The translations under genes and the position numbers were made by a program. From JAAZLS01 sp964585925 (GTDB taxonomy: Bacteria > Bacillota > Dethiobacteria > DTU022): 23,798 nucleotides of DNA. The notes below the pieces were generated by a model, which was not told the DNA's origin, ran no database searches, and saw only the letters and a list, made by a program, of their open reading frames with translations. Within the stretch, counting starts at the first letter, position 1. Each line of letters starts with the position of its first letter. The stretch spans positions 1-23,798 of the forward strand of contig CAZPFS010000028.1 in the NCBI GenBank assembly GCA_964585925.1. The letters are read 5' to 3'. Below, one piece after another: positions 1 to 8,266 of the stretch.

Positions 1-63
1 CACCAGGTGATAAAGCCTTACAGGCTATGTGTTTGTCAAAGAACGCAAATGGCTCCATTTGAA

Positions 64-92
64 TTGTCCAAAAAAATAGGCATAATTATTAT
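64..92 (+). promoter_or_regulatory. Probable sigma-A promoter of the MATE gene
   Basis: TTGTCC at 64-69 and TATTAT at 87-92 are separated by 17 bases, so transcription would start near 99. The -10 box matches 5 of 6 consensus bases. Only sequence evidence is available. Confidence 0.5.
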
Positions 93-98
93 ACAAGC

Positions 99-298
99 TG
101 CCGGTACTTCACAAACCAGGTAATTCGGTGGTATTCTATTTAAGAAAGGTTGCCTCCTACCGGCTGTACACCGGGCGCTGTTTTTGATAATGACCGCCCC
201 CAAGACCGGATTCGATCAGACATCTCGCGGGGATGCCACCAGGGGACATACTATCATCAAGACAGCTATTCAACATTTGAGTAAAGGCAGTGATACCA
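99..298 (+). other. Non-coding leader upstream of the MATE gene, possibly structured
   Basis: I see no convincing gene in the first 298 bases. The predicted transcript begins near 99. GCCGGTA at 100-106 is exactly complementary to TACCGGC at 158-164, so the 5' end of the RNA could close a long stem. A short T-run follows at about 181-185, and CCGG recurs at 160-163 and 171-174, which could give a weak competing hairpin. I could not match this to a named riboswitch class. An open frame from TTG 150 to 284 lacks a spaced ribosome binding site and is not called. Confidence 0.3.
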
Positions 299-1699
299 GT
301 GGCTCCCAATATGACCACGGAAGAAAAATTCAAAATTATGATCGGAAAACCGGTGGAAAAACTAGTCTGTTCCATGGCTGTCCCCACCATTGTGAGCATG
401 ATGATCACCTCCATTTACAATATGGCAGACACATATTTTGTCAGCCGGATCAGCACCAGCGCTTCAGGCGCTGTGGGTGTGGCCTATTCTTTAATGGCCA
501 TCATCCAGGCCATCGGCTTCACCTTTGGAACCGGCTCGGGAAACTACATTTCCCGGCTCCTGGGAAAACAAAACAAAAAATATGCCGCCAGGGTTGCTGC
601 CACCGGGTTTTTTTCTTCTCTTGGGCTGGGCCTTATGTTGGCGCTGTTTGGCCTGATCTATCTTGATCCCCTGGTACATGCACTGGGGGCTACCCCCACC
701 ATTGCCCCCTACGCCAGGGAATACACTCGTTTCATCCTGATCGGCATGCCCTACATGATCTCTTCATTTATGCTGAATCAGCTTCTCAGATTCCAGGGCA
801 GCGCCTACTATGGCATGATCGGAATTGGGATTGGCGGCCTGTTTAATATTGTGCTGGATCCCATATTCATTTTTACACTGCAAATGGGTATCGGCGGAGC
901 AGCGCTGGCCACCATCATCAGCCAGTTTATCGGTTTTATTCTCCTGCTTCGCAACTGTAGAGTAGGCGGCAATCTTCCCATCGCCTTTAAAAATTTTACT
1001 CCCCGCTGGGTAATATTCCGGGAAATATTTCGGGGTGGCCTCCCCTCCTTTTACCGGCAGACCTTGGCCAGCACGGCCATGATCTGTTTAAACTTTGCCG
1101 CCGGCTCATATGGCGATGCGGCTGTTGCCGCCATGTCCATCGTAGCCCGCGTATTTCAGTTTGCGGCAGCGGCCGTGCTTGGCTTTGGCCAGGGCTTTCA
1201 GCCGGTGTGCGGCTTCAACTACGGCGCGGGGCATCGGGATCGGGTCCTCCGGGCTTTCTGGTTTTCCGTAAGAACAGTAGTGATTACCCTTTCCGCCGCC
1301 GGTGCACTGGGCTTCATCTTTGCCCATCAGATAATCGCCCTTTTTCGGAAAGAAGATCTGGAGGTAATCGCCATCGGGGTTTACGCACTGAAATTACAGT
1401 GCCTGGCCTGGCCTTTGTCGGGATGGATAATCATGTGCAACATGCTTCTGCAGACCATCGGAAAAGGGGCCAAAGCATCATTGGTATCGATCTCCCGGCA
1501 GGGCCTTTTTTTCCTGCCGGCAATTTTGCTGCTGCCTCGCCGGTACGGCCTGCTGGGAGTGCAACTAAGCCAGCCTCTCGCCGATGTTGCCTCTTTCCTG
1601 GTGGCACTGTTGGCGACAGCAAATGTGCTAAAAGAATTGAAATCGGAACAGCAAAGCCTATCCCTTGGGCTTCCGAAAACCCATGGTTCCCAGGGCTGA
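299..1699 (+). CDS. MATE family multidrug/cation antiporter
   Basis: This is a membrane exporter of the MATE (NorM/MepA-like) family, which expels cationic drugs or metabolites in exchange for Na+ or H+. The protein, about 466 residues, is hydrophobic throughout with roughly 12 membrane segments. It shows the family's N-terminal pattern, with VEKLVCSMAVPTIVSMM followed by YNMADTYFVSRIS, and a second-half repeat containing GFGQGFQPVCGFNYGAG, the usual MATE signature (compare GxxQGxQPxxGYNYGA). Length is normal for the family. The start is uncertain: AAAGG at 283-287 lies 11 bases before GTG 299, while GTG 290 is too close to it and ATG 311 is far from it but fits family N-termini. The gene stands alone, with a promoter at 64-92 and a strong terminator at 1731-1768. 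The substrate cannot be read from sequence. Confidence 0.9.
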   Translation: MAPNMTTEEKFKIMIGKPVEKLVCSMAVPTIVSMMITSIYNMADTYFVSRISTSASGAVGVAYSLMAIIQAIGFTFGTGSGNYISRLLGKQNKKYAARVAATGFFSSLGLGLMLALFGLIYLDPLVHALGATPTIAPYAREYTRFILIGMPYMISSFMLNQLLRFQGSAYYGMIGIGIGGLFNIVLDPIFIFTLQMGIGGAALATIISQFIGFILLLRNCRVGGNLPIAFKNFTPRWVIFREIFRGGLPSFYRQTLASTAMICLNFAAGSYGDAAVAAMSIVARVFQFAAAAVLGFGQGFQPVCGFNYGAGHRDRVLRAFWFSVRTVVITLSAAGALGFIFAHQIIALFRKEDLEVIAIGVYALKLQCLAWPLSGWIIMCNMLLQTIGKGAKASLVSISRQGLFFLPAILLLPRRYGLLGVQLSQPLADVASFLVALLATANVLKELKSEQQSLSLGLPKTHGSQG

Positions 1700-1730
1700 T
1701 CTCTGATCTTTGAACTGAAAGAAATAGCAA

Positions 1731-1768
1731 TTCCCGGCCTGTTCCAGGCCGGGAACCTTGCTTTTTTT
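1731..1768. terminator. Bidirectional intrinsic terminator between convergent genes
   Basis: A perfect 10-bp stem (TTCCCGGCCT / AGGCCGGGAA) with a GTTCC loop is followed by CCTTG and seven T on the plus strand. On the minus strand the stem is followed by a T-rich stretch, so it can also end the LysM transcript. It sits exactly between the two convergent stop codons. Confidence 0.85.
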
Positions 1769-1794
1769 GGTAACCCGGAAACTATCCCACTGTA

Positions 1795-2142
1795 TCAGGT
1801 GGGAATGCAGATCACCTGCCCGATCTGAAGATTGTTGGGATCAACCCCCGGGTTCGCGGCCGAGATAGCCTGCACCGTGGTTCCAAAACGCTGCGCCAGC
1901 AAAAAATAAGTGTCGCCGGGATTAATGGTATACAAAAAACCGTGCGGACAGTGCACCGGCGGCGGAGGTGCTGCCGTGGGAATGCAGATCACCTGCCCGA
2001 TCTGAAGATTGTTGGGATCAACTCCCGGGTTTGCGGCCGAGATAGCCTGCACCGTGGTTCCAAAACGCTGCGCCAGCAAAAAATAAGTGTCGCCGGGATT
2101 AATGGTATACAAAAAACCGTGCGGACAGTTGTAAATACCCAT
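1795..2142 (-). CDS. Small protein of two near-identical LysM domains
   Basis: The protein has 115 residues and consists almost only of two LysM modules. Each begins with CPHGFLYTINPGDTYFLL and ends with LQIGQVICIPT, and they are joined by AAPPPPVH. LysM domains bind N-acetylglucosamine-containing glycans such as peptidoglycan or chitin-like polymers, and in spore formers they are often found in coat or cortex proteins. No signal peptide and no catalytic domain are present. Start choice: AAGGAGG lies eight bases before ATG 2142; a longer frame starting ten codons upstream would place that Shine-Dalgarno inside the gene. Each module carries paired cysteines (CPHG and VICIP), a feature of a clostridial LysM subtype. 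The two modules are almost identical in DNA, so the duplication is recent. Role is inferred; a spore or wall location is not proven. Confidence 0.85.
   Translation of the reverse strand: MGIYNCPHGFLYTINPGDTYFLLAQRFGTTVQAISAANPGVDPNNLQIGQVICIPTAAPPPPVHCPHGFLYTINPGDTYFLLAQRFGTTVQAISAANPGVDPNNLQIGQVICIPT
1799..1952. repeat. LysM-module direct repeat, copy 1
   Basis: This 154-bp unit is repeated at 1976-2129 with a period of 177 bp (59 codons). I count only two mismatches, both at synonymous third positions (Gly and Ala codons). Confidence 0.9.
1976..2129. repeat. LysM-module direct repeat, copy 2
   Basis: Second copy of the 154-bp unit at 1799-1952. The two copies differ at two bases. Their identity far exceeds what function alone needs, pointing to recent duplication or gene conversion. 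Confidence 0.9.
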
Positions 2143-2335
2143 ATTGGGGACCTCCTTTTGTTCATGATTCATCTTAACCTAGACTATGTGGGTTGACGGC
2201 AATAAGTGCATAAAAGGGCTGTACGGACCAATTCCAGGCCCAGGGAAGGTGCCTTTAAATAGCTTGTAAAAAACCTTGAAATCTGTTATGTTCCGATTGT
2301 TGTTTGCTATTGCTGGAAAGGCGGATAATTGGATA

Positions 2336-4096
2336 ATGTTCAAGATTTTCAAACACCTGAAATCAGATGAATGGTTTCAAATTGTGATCAGTTTTCTATT
2401 TATTGTGGCCCAGGTGTATCTTGACTTGAGATTGCCGGATTACATGTCCGAAATTACCCGGCTGGTGCAGACTCCCGGAAGTACCGTCAGCGAAGTCTGG
2501 CAGCAGGGTGGATATATGCTCCTATGTGTGCTTGGAAGTATTGTCTCCGCGATTATTGTGGTTTTTTTTTCAGCCCGAATTGCCGCCGCCTTTTCACAAC
2601 GACTCCGCACTCTGCTTTTTTCCAGGGTAGATTCTTTCTCCATGGAGGAGATCAATCGGTTTTCCACCGCCAGCCTGATCACTCGCTCTACCAACGATGT
2701 CACTCAAATTCAAATGCTGGTAGTGGTTGGGCTTCATATCATTATCCGCGCGCCCATTATGGGCCTTTGGGCCGTGACCAAAATCGCAGGCAAGGGATTT
2801 GAATGGTCGCTTGTAACGGGGATTGCGGTATTAATTTTGGTTACGGTTGCTTCGTTTATCATGATCTTTGTTGTGCCTAAATTCAAAAAGATGCAGATCC
2901 TCACCGATAATCTGAACAAGGTAACCCGTGAAAATCTGACCGGGCTCCGGGTGGTTCATGCTTACAATGCCGAAACCTATCAGGAGGGCAAATTTGAAGA
3001 GGCCAATGATGAATTGACAAAAACCCAGCTTTTTACCAGTCGGGGCATGGCGGTAATGATGCCCATGATGACCATGATCATGAGCGGGCTCTCTCTGGCC
3101 ATCTACTGGATCGGCGCCTATTTGATCGACACCGCCGGGGTAATGGAAAAACTGACCATATTTTCAAACATGGTAGTCTTCTCCGCCTATGCGGTCCAGG
3201 TAATCATGTCCTTTGTAATGCTGGCCATGATATTTATTCTGCTTCCCCGGGCTTCCGTATCCGCCAGACGGATCAACGAAGTGCTGGAAACCGAACCCAC
3301 CATCCGGGAGGGAAGTATGCCTGACGGGAAACCGGGAATTTATGGCCAGGTTGAGTTCAAAAATGTCAGTTTCAAATATCCCGGCGCTGCGGAATATGTT
3401 CTGCGCGATATCAGCTTCACGGTAAAACAGGGCGAGACCATTGCGTTTATAGGTTCTACCGGCAGCGGCAAAAGCACTTTAATCAACCTGGTGCCTCGCT
3501 TTTATGATACCACCGAGGGCGAGGTGCTCATTGACGGAATAAACGTCAGGGATTACGCTGAGGAAGCGTTGTATAATAAAATCGGGTATGTCCCGCAGAA
3601 AGCGGTGCTGTTCAGAGGCACCGTCGGTTCCAATGTAGCCTATGGCGAAAATGGAAGATCTTCTCCCACGGCGGATGAAATAAGACAAGCCGTTTCCATT
3701 GCACAGGGCACGGACTTTGTAGAAAATATGAGCGGGCAATATGAAGCCGACATATCACAGGATGGCACAAATATTTCCGGCGGCCAGAAACAGCGGCTGG
3801 CCATCGCCCGGGCCGTCTGCCGAAAACCGGAAATATATATATTCGACGACACCTTTTCAGCGCTTGATTACAAAACCGATCGCCTCCTGCGCAGCGCCCT
3901 GAAAGAGAACACCGCCGGAGTAACCAGCATGATTGTGGCCCAGCGCATTGGAACCATCATGGATGCCGATCAGATCATTGTTCTTGATGAAGGCAAATTG
4001 GTCGGCCGGGGCACCCATAGTGAACTTCTGGGATCCTGCAAAATATATCAGGAAATTGCCTGGTCCCAGTTTAGCGAGGAGGAACTGGTATCGTGA
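2336..4096 (+). CDS. ABC exporter half-transporter, degenerate-site subunit
   Basis: This type IV exporter subunit (586 residues, membrane domain then nucleotide-binding domain) resembles BmrC/TM287-like partners of heterodimeric multidrug exporters. Visible motifs: six membrane segments in residues 1-300, Walker A GSTGSGKST with Lys379, Q-loop YVPQKAVLF, signature ISGGQ at 480-484, Walker B IYIFDD with Asp504 and Asp505, and IVAQRIGTI in the H-loop. The catalytic Glu after Walker B is Asp and the switch His is Gln536, as known for the non-canonical half of such heterodimers. The frame extends up to TTG 2276, but ATG 2336 gives the family's usual N-terminus (MFKIFKHLK). The stop overlaps the next start (GTGA), so the two proteins are translationally coupled. 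Substrates are probably drugs or lipids; not determinable here. Confidence 0.9.
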   Translation: MFKIFKHLKSDEWFQIVISFLFIVAQVYLDLRLPDYMSEITRLVQTPGSTVSEVWQQGGYMLLCVLGSIVSAIIVVFFSARIAAAFSQRLRTLLFSRVDSFSMEEINRFSTASLITRSTNDVTQIQMLVVVGLHIIIRAPIMGLWAVTKIAGKGFEWSLVTGIAVLILVTVASFIMIFVVPKFKKMQILTDNLNKVTRENLTGLRVVHAYNAETYQEGKFEEANDELTKTQLFTSRGMAVMMPMMTMIMSGLSLAIYWIGAYLIDTAGVMEKLTIFSNMVVFSAYAVQVIMSFVMLAMIFILLPRASVSARRINEVLETEPTIREGSMPDGKPGIYGQVEFKNVSFKYPGAAEYVLRDISFTVKQGETIAFIGSTGSGKSTLINLVPRFYDTTEGEVLIDGINVRDYAEEALYNKIGYVPQKAVLFRGTVGSNVAYGENGRSSPTADEIRQAVSIAQGTDFVENMSGQYEADISQDGTNISGGQKQRLAIARAVCRKPEIYIFDDTFSALDYKTDRLLRSALKENTAGVTSMIVAQRIGTIMDADQIIVLDEGKLVGRGTHSELLGSCKIYQEIAWSQFSEEELVS

Positions 4097-5970
4097 GCGA
4101 GATGAACAGGCAACCGGGGGGCCGGCAGCCGGTGATGGGTGTTCGCCGGGGGATGATGAGCGGACGCCGGGGGATGGGCGGCCCGGTGGAAAAACCGAAA
4201 GATCTAAAAGCAGCGTGGGTCAAATTGATCAAATACTGCCGGTCATATATCCTGCCAGTTGCATTTTCCCTGGCCGCCGCCGCCGCCGGGACCGTGCTGC
4301 AGATCATCGGGCCCGACAAGCTCAAGGTTATTACCAATGAAATTGTCAAAGGGCTCCCCGCATTGATCAATGGGAAACCCGTTCTGGGAAGCATTGATAT
4401 GGAGGCTGTAATTGGCATTGTCTGGCTCCTGTTATTTATTTATGCCGCCTCCGCCCTGTTGCACTTTGCCCAGGGTTTTATCATGGCTACGGTCACCCAA
4501 AAAATATCCAAATCCATGCGCACCGATATTTCGAAAAAAATCAACCGGCTACCGCTCAGTTACTATGACCGAACCAGTTTCGGCGATGTGCTCAGCCGGG
4601 TTACCAACGATGTCGACACCATCGGGATGACCATGAACCAAAGCGTGGCCTCGCTGATCACATCCCTTACCATGTTTGCAGGCACCCTGATTATGATGTT
4701 TTACAACAGCTGGCTCCTGGCTTTGACCGCAGTCGCCACCAGCGTGGTCGGTTTTCTGCTAATGACACTCATCATGAAAAATTCCCAAAAATATTTTGTG
4801 GCCCAACAAAGGGATCTGGGAAACATCAACGGGCATATCGAAGAAATTTATTCCGGGCACAATGTGGTGAAGGTTTACAACGGCAGCCGGCAGGCAGGCA
4901 AGACTTTCGAGGAAATCAACCGCAGCCTGTACAACAGCGCCTGGAAATCACAATTCCTGTCCGGGCTGATGATGCCTTTGATGAATTTCATTGGTAATTT
5001 TGGATATGTGATCGTCTGTATAGTGGGGGCGGCGCTGGCTCTGAAAGGCACTATTTCATTCGGGGTAATCGTGGCTTTTATGATATATATCCGTTTGTTT
5101 ACCCAGCCTCTTTCCCAGATGGCGCAGGCTGCAAACAATTTGCAGAGAACGGCTGCCGCCGGAGAGCGGGTGTTTGAATTTCTGGATGAGTACGAACTGG
5201 AAAATGAAAGTCATAAAACATACACTTTGCAGAGCATCAAGGGCGACGTTGAATTCCGGCATGTAAAATTCGGTTATTCCCCGGAAAAAACAGTCATTCA
5301 TGATTTTTCTGCAAAAATAAAACAGGGGCAGAAAATTGCCATTGTCGGCCCTACCGGCGCGGGCAAAACCACAATCGTAAATCTGCTGATGCGTTTTTAT
5401 GAGCTTGATAGCGGTGAAATACTAATTGATGGAATACCGATCCGCCGGGTATCCAGGGAAAATATTCACGAACAGTTTTCTATGGTTTTGCAGGATTCAT
5501 GGCTGTTTGAAGGCACCATCAAAGAAAATATTATCTACAACCGGCAGAGCGTTTCCGATGAGCGGGTTGTCGGTGCCTGCAAAACCGTCGGTCTGCACCA
5601 TTTCATAAAAACCCTGCCTGGCGGCTATGATACCGTCCTGGATGAAAAAGCCAGCCTTTCCGAAGGGCAAAAACAGCTGATCTCCATTGCCCGGGCCATG
5701 ATTCAAAATGCACCGCTGCTCATTTTGGACGAGGCGACCAGTTCGGTGGATACCCGCACTGAACGAATTGTTCAGGCTGCCATGGATAGGCTGACCGTGG
5801 GCAGGACCTCCTTCGTGATCGCTCACCGGCTTTCCACCATCAAAAACGCCGATCTGATTTTGGTGATGAAAGAGGGCGATATTGTGGAAAGCGGCAGCCA
5901 CCACGAGTTGCTGGGAATGAACGGATTCTATGCCGAACTGTACAACAGCCAATTTGAATCGGTGGCTTGA
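4093..5970 (+). CDS. ABC exporter half-transporter, catalytic subunit
   Basis: This 625-residue partner of the preceding subunit starts at GTG 4093, within the previous stop (GTGA overlap), behind AGGAGGA at 4077-4083. A Gly/Arg/Met-rich cytosolic N-terminus of about 50 residues precedes six membrane segments and the nucleotide-binding domain. Walker A is GPTGAGKTT (Lys425), Walker B is LLILDE with the catalytic Glu547, and the switch His578 is in IAHRLSTI. The signature is LSEGQ (522-526) rather than LSGGQ. In the dimer this weak signature faces the partner's Walker A, while the partner's intact ISGGQ faces this canonical Walker A. That gives one hydrolytic and one degenerate site, as in BmrCD and TM287/288. 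Function as an efflux pump follows from family knowledge; the substrate is unknown. Confidence 0.9.
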   Translation: MSEMNRQPGGRQPVMGVRRGMMSGRRGMGGPVEKPKDLKAAWVKLIKYCRSYILPVAFSLAAAAAGTVLQIIGPDKLKVITNEIVKGLPALINGKPVLGSIDMEAVIGIVWLLLFIYAASALLHFAQGFIMATVTQKISKSMRTDISKKINRLPLSYYDRTSFGDVLSRVTNDVDTIGMTMNQSVASLITSLTMFAGTLIMMFYNSWLLALTAVATSVVGFLLMTLIMKNSQKYFVAQQRDLGNINGHIEEIYSGHNVVKVYNGSRQAGKTFEEINRSLYNSAWKSQFLSGLMMPLMNFIGNFGYVIVCIVGAALALKGTISFGVIVAFMIYIRLFTQPLSQMAQAANNLQRTAAAGERVFEFLDEYELENESHKTYTLQSIKGDVEFRHVKFGYSPEKTVIHDFSAKIKQGQKIAIVGPTGAGKTTIVNLLMRFYELDSGEILIDGIPIRRVSRENIHEQFSMVLQDSWLFEGTIKENIIYNRQSVSDERVVGACKTVGLHHFIKTLPGGYDTVLDEKASLSEGQKQLISIARAMIQNAPLLILDEATSSVDTRTERIVQAAMDRLTVGRTSFVIAHRLSTIKNADLILVMKEGDIVESGSHHELLGMNGFYAELYNSQFESVA

Positions 5971-6037
5971 GCCTGCCTTCATAATTGCGGCATATTAAAA
6001 CGGCCGGCGGATTTGCCCAACCCTTTGCAATTGCGCG

Positions 6038-7417
6038 CTAAATACGTTCAAATCTGGCGGTAAAGAATCTTAACTGTTTCGGCTCATAAACAAAGCGCAG
6101 GCCGGGAATCTCTTCCCGACGCTGATAAAGCCTGATTACGGCATCGGCCACTACATCCATGTGCTTATAGGTATAAACCCGGCGGGGAACGGCAAGCCTG
6201 ACGGTTTCAAGTCTGGGCAGGTGGTTTTCCCCCGTATTCTTGTCCCGGCCGGCGGAGACGATACCGCGTTCCATAGATCTGACCCCCGATTCTATATAAA
6301 GCTCGTTGGCCAGCGACTGGGCCGGCAGTTCACTTTGTTTGAGATGAGGGCAAAACCGCCGAGCATCGAGGAATATGGCATGCCCCCCGGGAGGCTCAAC
6401 AATCGGAATACCGGCTTCAAGAAGCCTGTGGCCAAGATAACGCACTTGCTTGACGCGGTGTTCTATGTATTCAAACTGCATTGATTCTCTCAGCCCGATG
6501 GACAGGGCCTCCATGTCGCGCCCGGCCATCCCCCCGTAGGAGGGCATGCCTTCAAATACGGTCACCAGCTCCACGGCTTCGGTATAAAGGTGGTCGTCAT
6601 TCAAACCGAGAAAACCGCCAATATTTACAATTCCGTCTTTTTTCCCACTCATGGTGCAACCATCAGCGAAGCTGAACATTTCTCGGGTAATTTCGGCGAT
6701 GTTCCGGTTGCCATGGCCGGTTTCCTGTTCCTTGATAAAATAAGCGTTCTCGGCAAAGCGGGTGGCATCATAATAAACCCTGACGTTGTGTTTTCGGCAG
6801 AATTCGCTGACCAGCCGCATGTTCTGCATGGCCACCGGCTGTCCTCCGGCCATGTTTACTGTCACGGCCAGACTGACGTAGGCTATGTTTTGGGCACCCT
6901 TCTCATTAATTATTCGTTCCAGCTTTTCCAGATCAATGTTCCCTTTGAAAGGGATGTCCAAAGCCGCATCATGGGCGGCGTCCCCGATAATATCGACAAA
7001 TATGGCCCCGTTTCTCTCTTGATGAAAGCGGGTGGTGGTAAAATACATGTTTCCCAGCACATATTGGCCTGGCTTGATGGCAATGCTGGAAAGCAGGTTT
7101 TCCGCTCCCCGCCCCTGGTGGGTGGGCACCACATGTTTGAAACCAAACAGTTCCCTCACCGTTGCTTCCAGATGCTTGAAATTTCGGCTTCCCGAATAAG
7201 CTTCATCGCCCATCATGAGTCCCGCCCATTGCCGGTCGCTCATGGCATTGGTTCCGCTATCAGTAAGCAAATCTATGTAGACGTCCCGGGACCTGAGTAA
7301 AAAGGTGTTGTAACCGGCCTCCCTGGCCACTTTCTCCCGTTCTTCCCGGGAGATGATGGTCACAGGCTCCACCATCTTGATCCGAAAAGGTTCGGCCGGG
7401 TATTTTGAATAGTCCAT
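6038..7417 (-). CDS. tpl: Tyrosine phenol-lyase (beta-tyrosinase)
   Basis: This PLP enzyme splits L-tyrosine into phenol, pyruvate and ammonia. The 459-residue protein follows Citrobacter tyrosine phenol-lyase (from memory, 456 residues) throughout with a three-residue offset. Key residues are the PLP lysine 260 (SGKKD), Tyr74 (GDEAYSG), Asp217 and Arg220 (YYDATR), Thr127 (NMYFTTTR), Arg384 (SMERG) and Phe451/Phe452 near the C-terminus. Thr127 and Arg384 separate it from tryptophanase, which has Asp and Ile there. Start: AAGGA lies eight bases before ATG 7417; upstream in-frame codons do not resemble the family. No tyrosine transporter is adjacent. A Nudix gene lies 154 bases upstream on the same strand. 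The leader holds a tandem 11-mer at 7439-7460. The role is probably tyrosine fermentation, with pyruvate feeding energy metabolism. Confidence 0.93.
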   Translation of the reverse strand: MDYSKYPAEPFRIKMVEPVTIISREEREKVAREAGYNTFLLRSRDVYIDLLTDSGTNAMSDRQWAGLMMGDEAYSGSRNFKHLEATVRELFGFKHVVPTHQGRGAENLLSSIAIKPGQYVLGNMYFTTTRFHQERNGAIFVDIIGDAAHDAALDIPFKGNIDLEKLERIINEKGAQNIAYVSLAVTVNMAGGQPVAMQNMRLVSEFCRKHNVRVYYDATRFAENAYFIKEQETGHGNRNIAEITREMFSFADGCTMSGKKDGIVNIGGFLGLNDDHLYTEAVELVTVFEGMPSYGGMAGRDMEALSIGLRESMQFEYIEHRVKQVRYLGHRLLEAGIPIVEPPGGHAIFLDARRFCPHLKQSELPAQSLANELYIESGVRSMERGIVSAGRDKNTGENHLPRLETVRLAVPRRVYTYKHMDVVADAVIRLYQRREEIPGLRFVYEPKQLRFFTARFERI

Positions 7418-7438
7418 TATATAATTCCTTCTTTCTAG

Positions 7439-7460
7439 AATGATAAATGAATGATAAATG
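7439..7460. repeat. Perfect tandem 11-bp repeat in the tpl leader
   Basis: AATGATAAATG occurs twice head to tail, ending about 20 bases upstream of the tpl start codon and directly next to its ribosome binding site. It could be a regulator-binding site or a slippage product; nothing in the sequence decides. Confidence 0.6.
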
Positions 7461-7571
7461 GGTTCCCGGATTATTGCGGCTTCCCTCAACAATACCGGCT
7501 GTAAACCCGGCCGGCCTTTTCCAGGCCAAACAGGTTCCGGCATCCCATTTTTGAAGTGCCCTTAATAGCGA

Positions 7572-8063
7572 TTACCCTGCGTTTTTGATCCGGTAAAGCA
7601 ATTGCCTGGCTATAGTTCCATCACGCAGCATTTCTCCCGCCTTTTCGATGCTGTACCATCCTGCCTGCCCGATCTCCCTGGAGCGATTTAATTCTCTTTT
7701 TTTCACCTCGCACCTGAAACCGATCATCAACAAACCTTTTTTGGCAAAAAAATAACTGGCCAAGTACCGGGTTTTTTCAACCTCCTGCCCGATTTCCTCC
7801 CGGACCTCCCTTATGACCGCCTCCTCCAGCGTTTCTCCTTTTTTGATATGACCCGCCACAAGACCCCAGTGAGTATTGGATGCGGGCTTTTCCTTCAACA
7901 GAGCTATCTCCCCGATCTCATTTATTACCGCCGATATTATGCACTGGCCGAACCAATCAAAATATGGAACCCTGCATTGGGGGCAGTACGGCATCATCCC
8001 CTCATCGCCTATTTCTTCCAGCCCCAATTTTTCTCCGCACTGCGGGCAAAAAACAAATTTCAT
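7572..8063 (-). CDS. Nudix hydrolase with N-terminal zinc ribbon
   Basis: The 163-residue protein has a four-cysteine zinc ribbon (Cys6, Cys9, Cys27, Cys30) followed by a Nudix fold. The Nudix box is complete: Gly71, Glu77, Arg85, Glu86, Glu89, Glu90 and Gly92, the residues that bind Mg2+ and hydrolyse a nucleoside diphosphate linked to another group. The layout recalls NudC NADH pyrophosphatase, but the SQPWPFP motif that marks NudC is missing: the protein reads SYFFAKKGLLMIGF there. The substrate is therefore open (dinucleotide or damaged nucleotide). GGGAGGGG lies just before ATG 8063. A promoter candidate is at 8163-8192. Tpl follows downstream, but co-transcription is not shown. Confidence 0.88.
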   Translation of the reverse strand: MKFVFCPQCGEKLGLEEIGDEGMMPYCPQCRVPYFDWFGQCIISAVINEIGEIALLKEKPASNTHWGLVAGHIKKGETLEEAVIREVREEIGQEVEKTRYLASYFFAKKGLLMIGFRCEVKKRELNRSREIGQAGWYSIEKAGEMLRDGTIARQLLYRIKNAG

Positions 8064-8162
8064 TTTTCCCCTCCCAGAATGTGGTTGAAACCGGAAGCCG
8101 TTGCCGCCGGAATCGGGAAATACCTTTCATAAGAGCATAAATACACAATTATCCATGACAGA

Positions 8163-8192
8163 ACATTACTACAGTTTTCCCGGGAAAGTCAA
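8163..8192 (-). promoter_or_regulatory. Candidate promoter of the Nudix gene with a palindrome in its spacer
   Basis: On the minus strand TTGACT (8192-8187) and TAATGT (8168-8163) are 18 bases apart. The spacer contains the perfect 12-bp palindrome TTTCCCGGGAAA (8176-8187), whose last base overlaps the -35 box. A dimeric repressor bound there would block RNA polymerase. The -10 box is only moderately good. Confidence 0.4.
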
Positions 8193-8266
8193 ATCTTTAC
8201 AATTCTTTACTTGAATCTATTTTTCAAATCTGCTTGCTGTGGGATGACCATACAAAGCAATTGGCT

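Noticed and set aside
2193..2220. Promoter TTGACG upstream of the ABC genes
   Set aside because: No acceptable -10 box lies 16-18 bases downstream, so the start of that transcript remains unknown.
6590..7300. A 236-codon open frame on the plus strand opposite tyrosine phenol-lyase
   Set aside because: It mirrors a fully conserved enzyme and shows no ribosome site or protein motif of its own.
6038..7417. Tryptophanase as the identity of the lyase
   Set aside because: Thr127 and Arg384 and the whole alignment follow tyrosine phenol-lyase; tryptophanase has Asp and Ile at these positions.
7572..8063. NudC-type NADH pyrophosphatase or RNA decapping enzyme
   Set aside because: The zinc ribbon and Nudix box fit, but the diagnostic SQPWPFP motif after the box is absent and the protein is too short.
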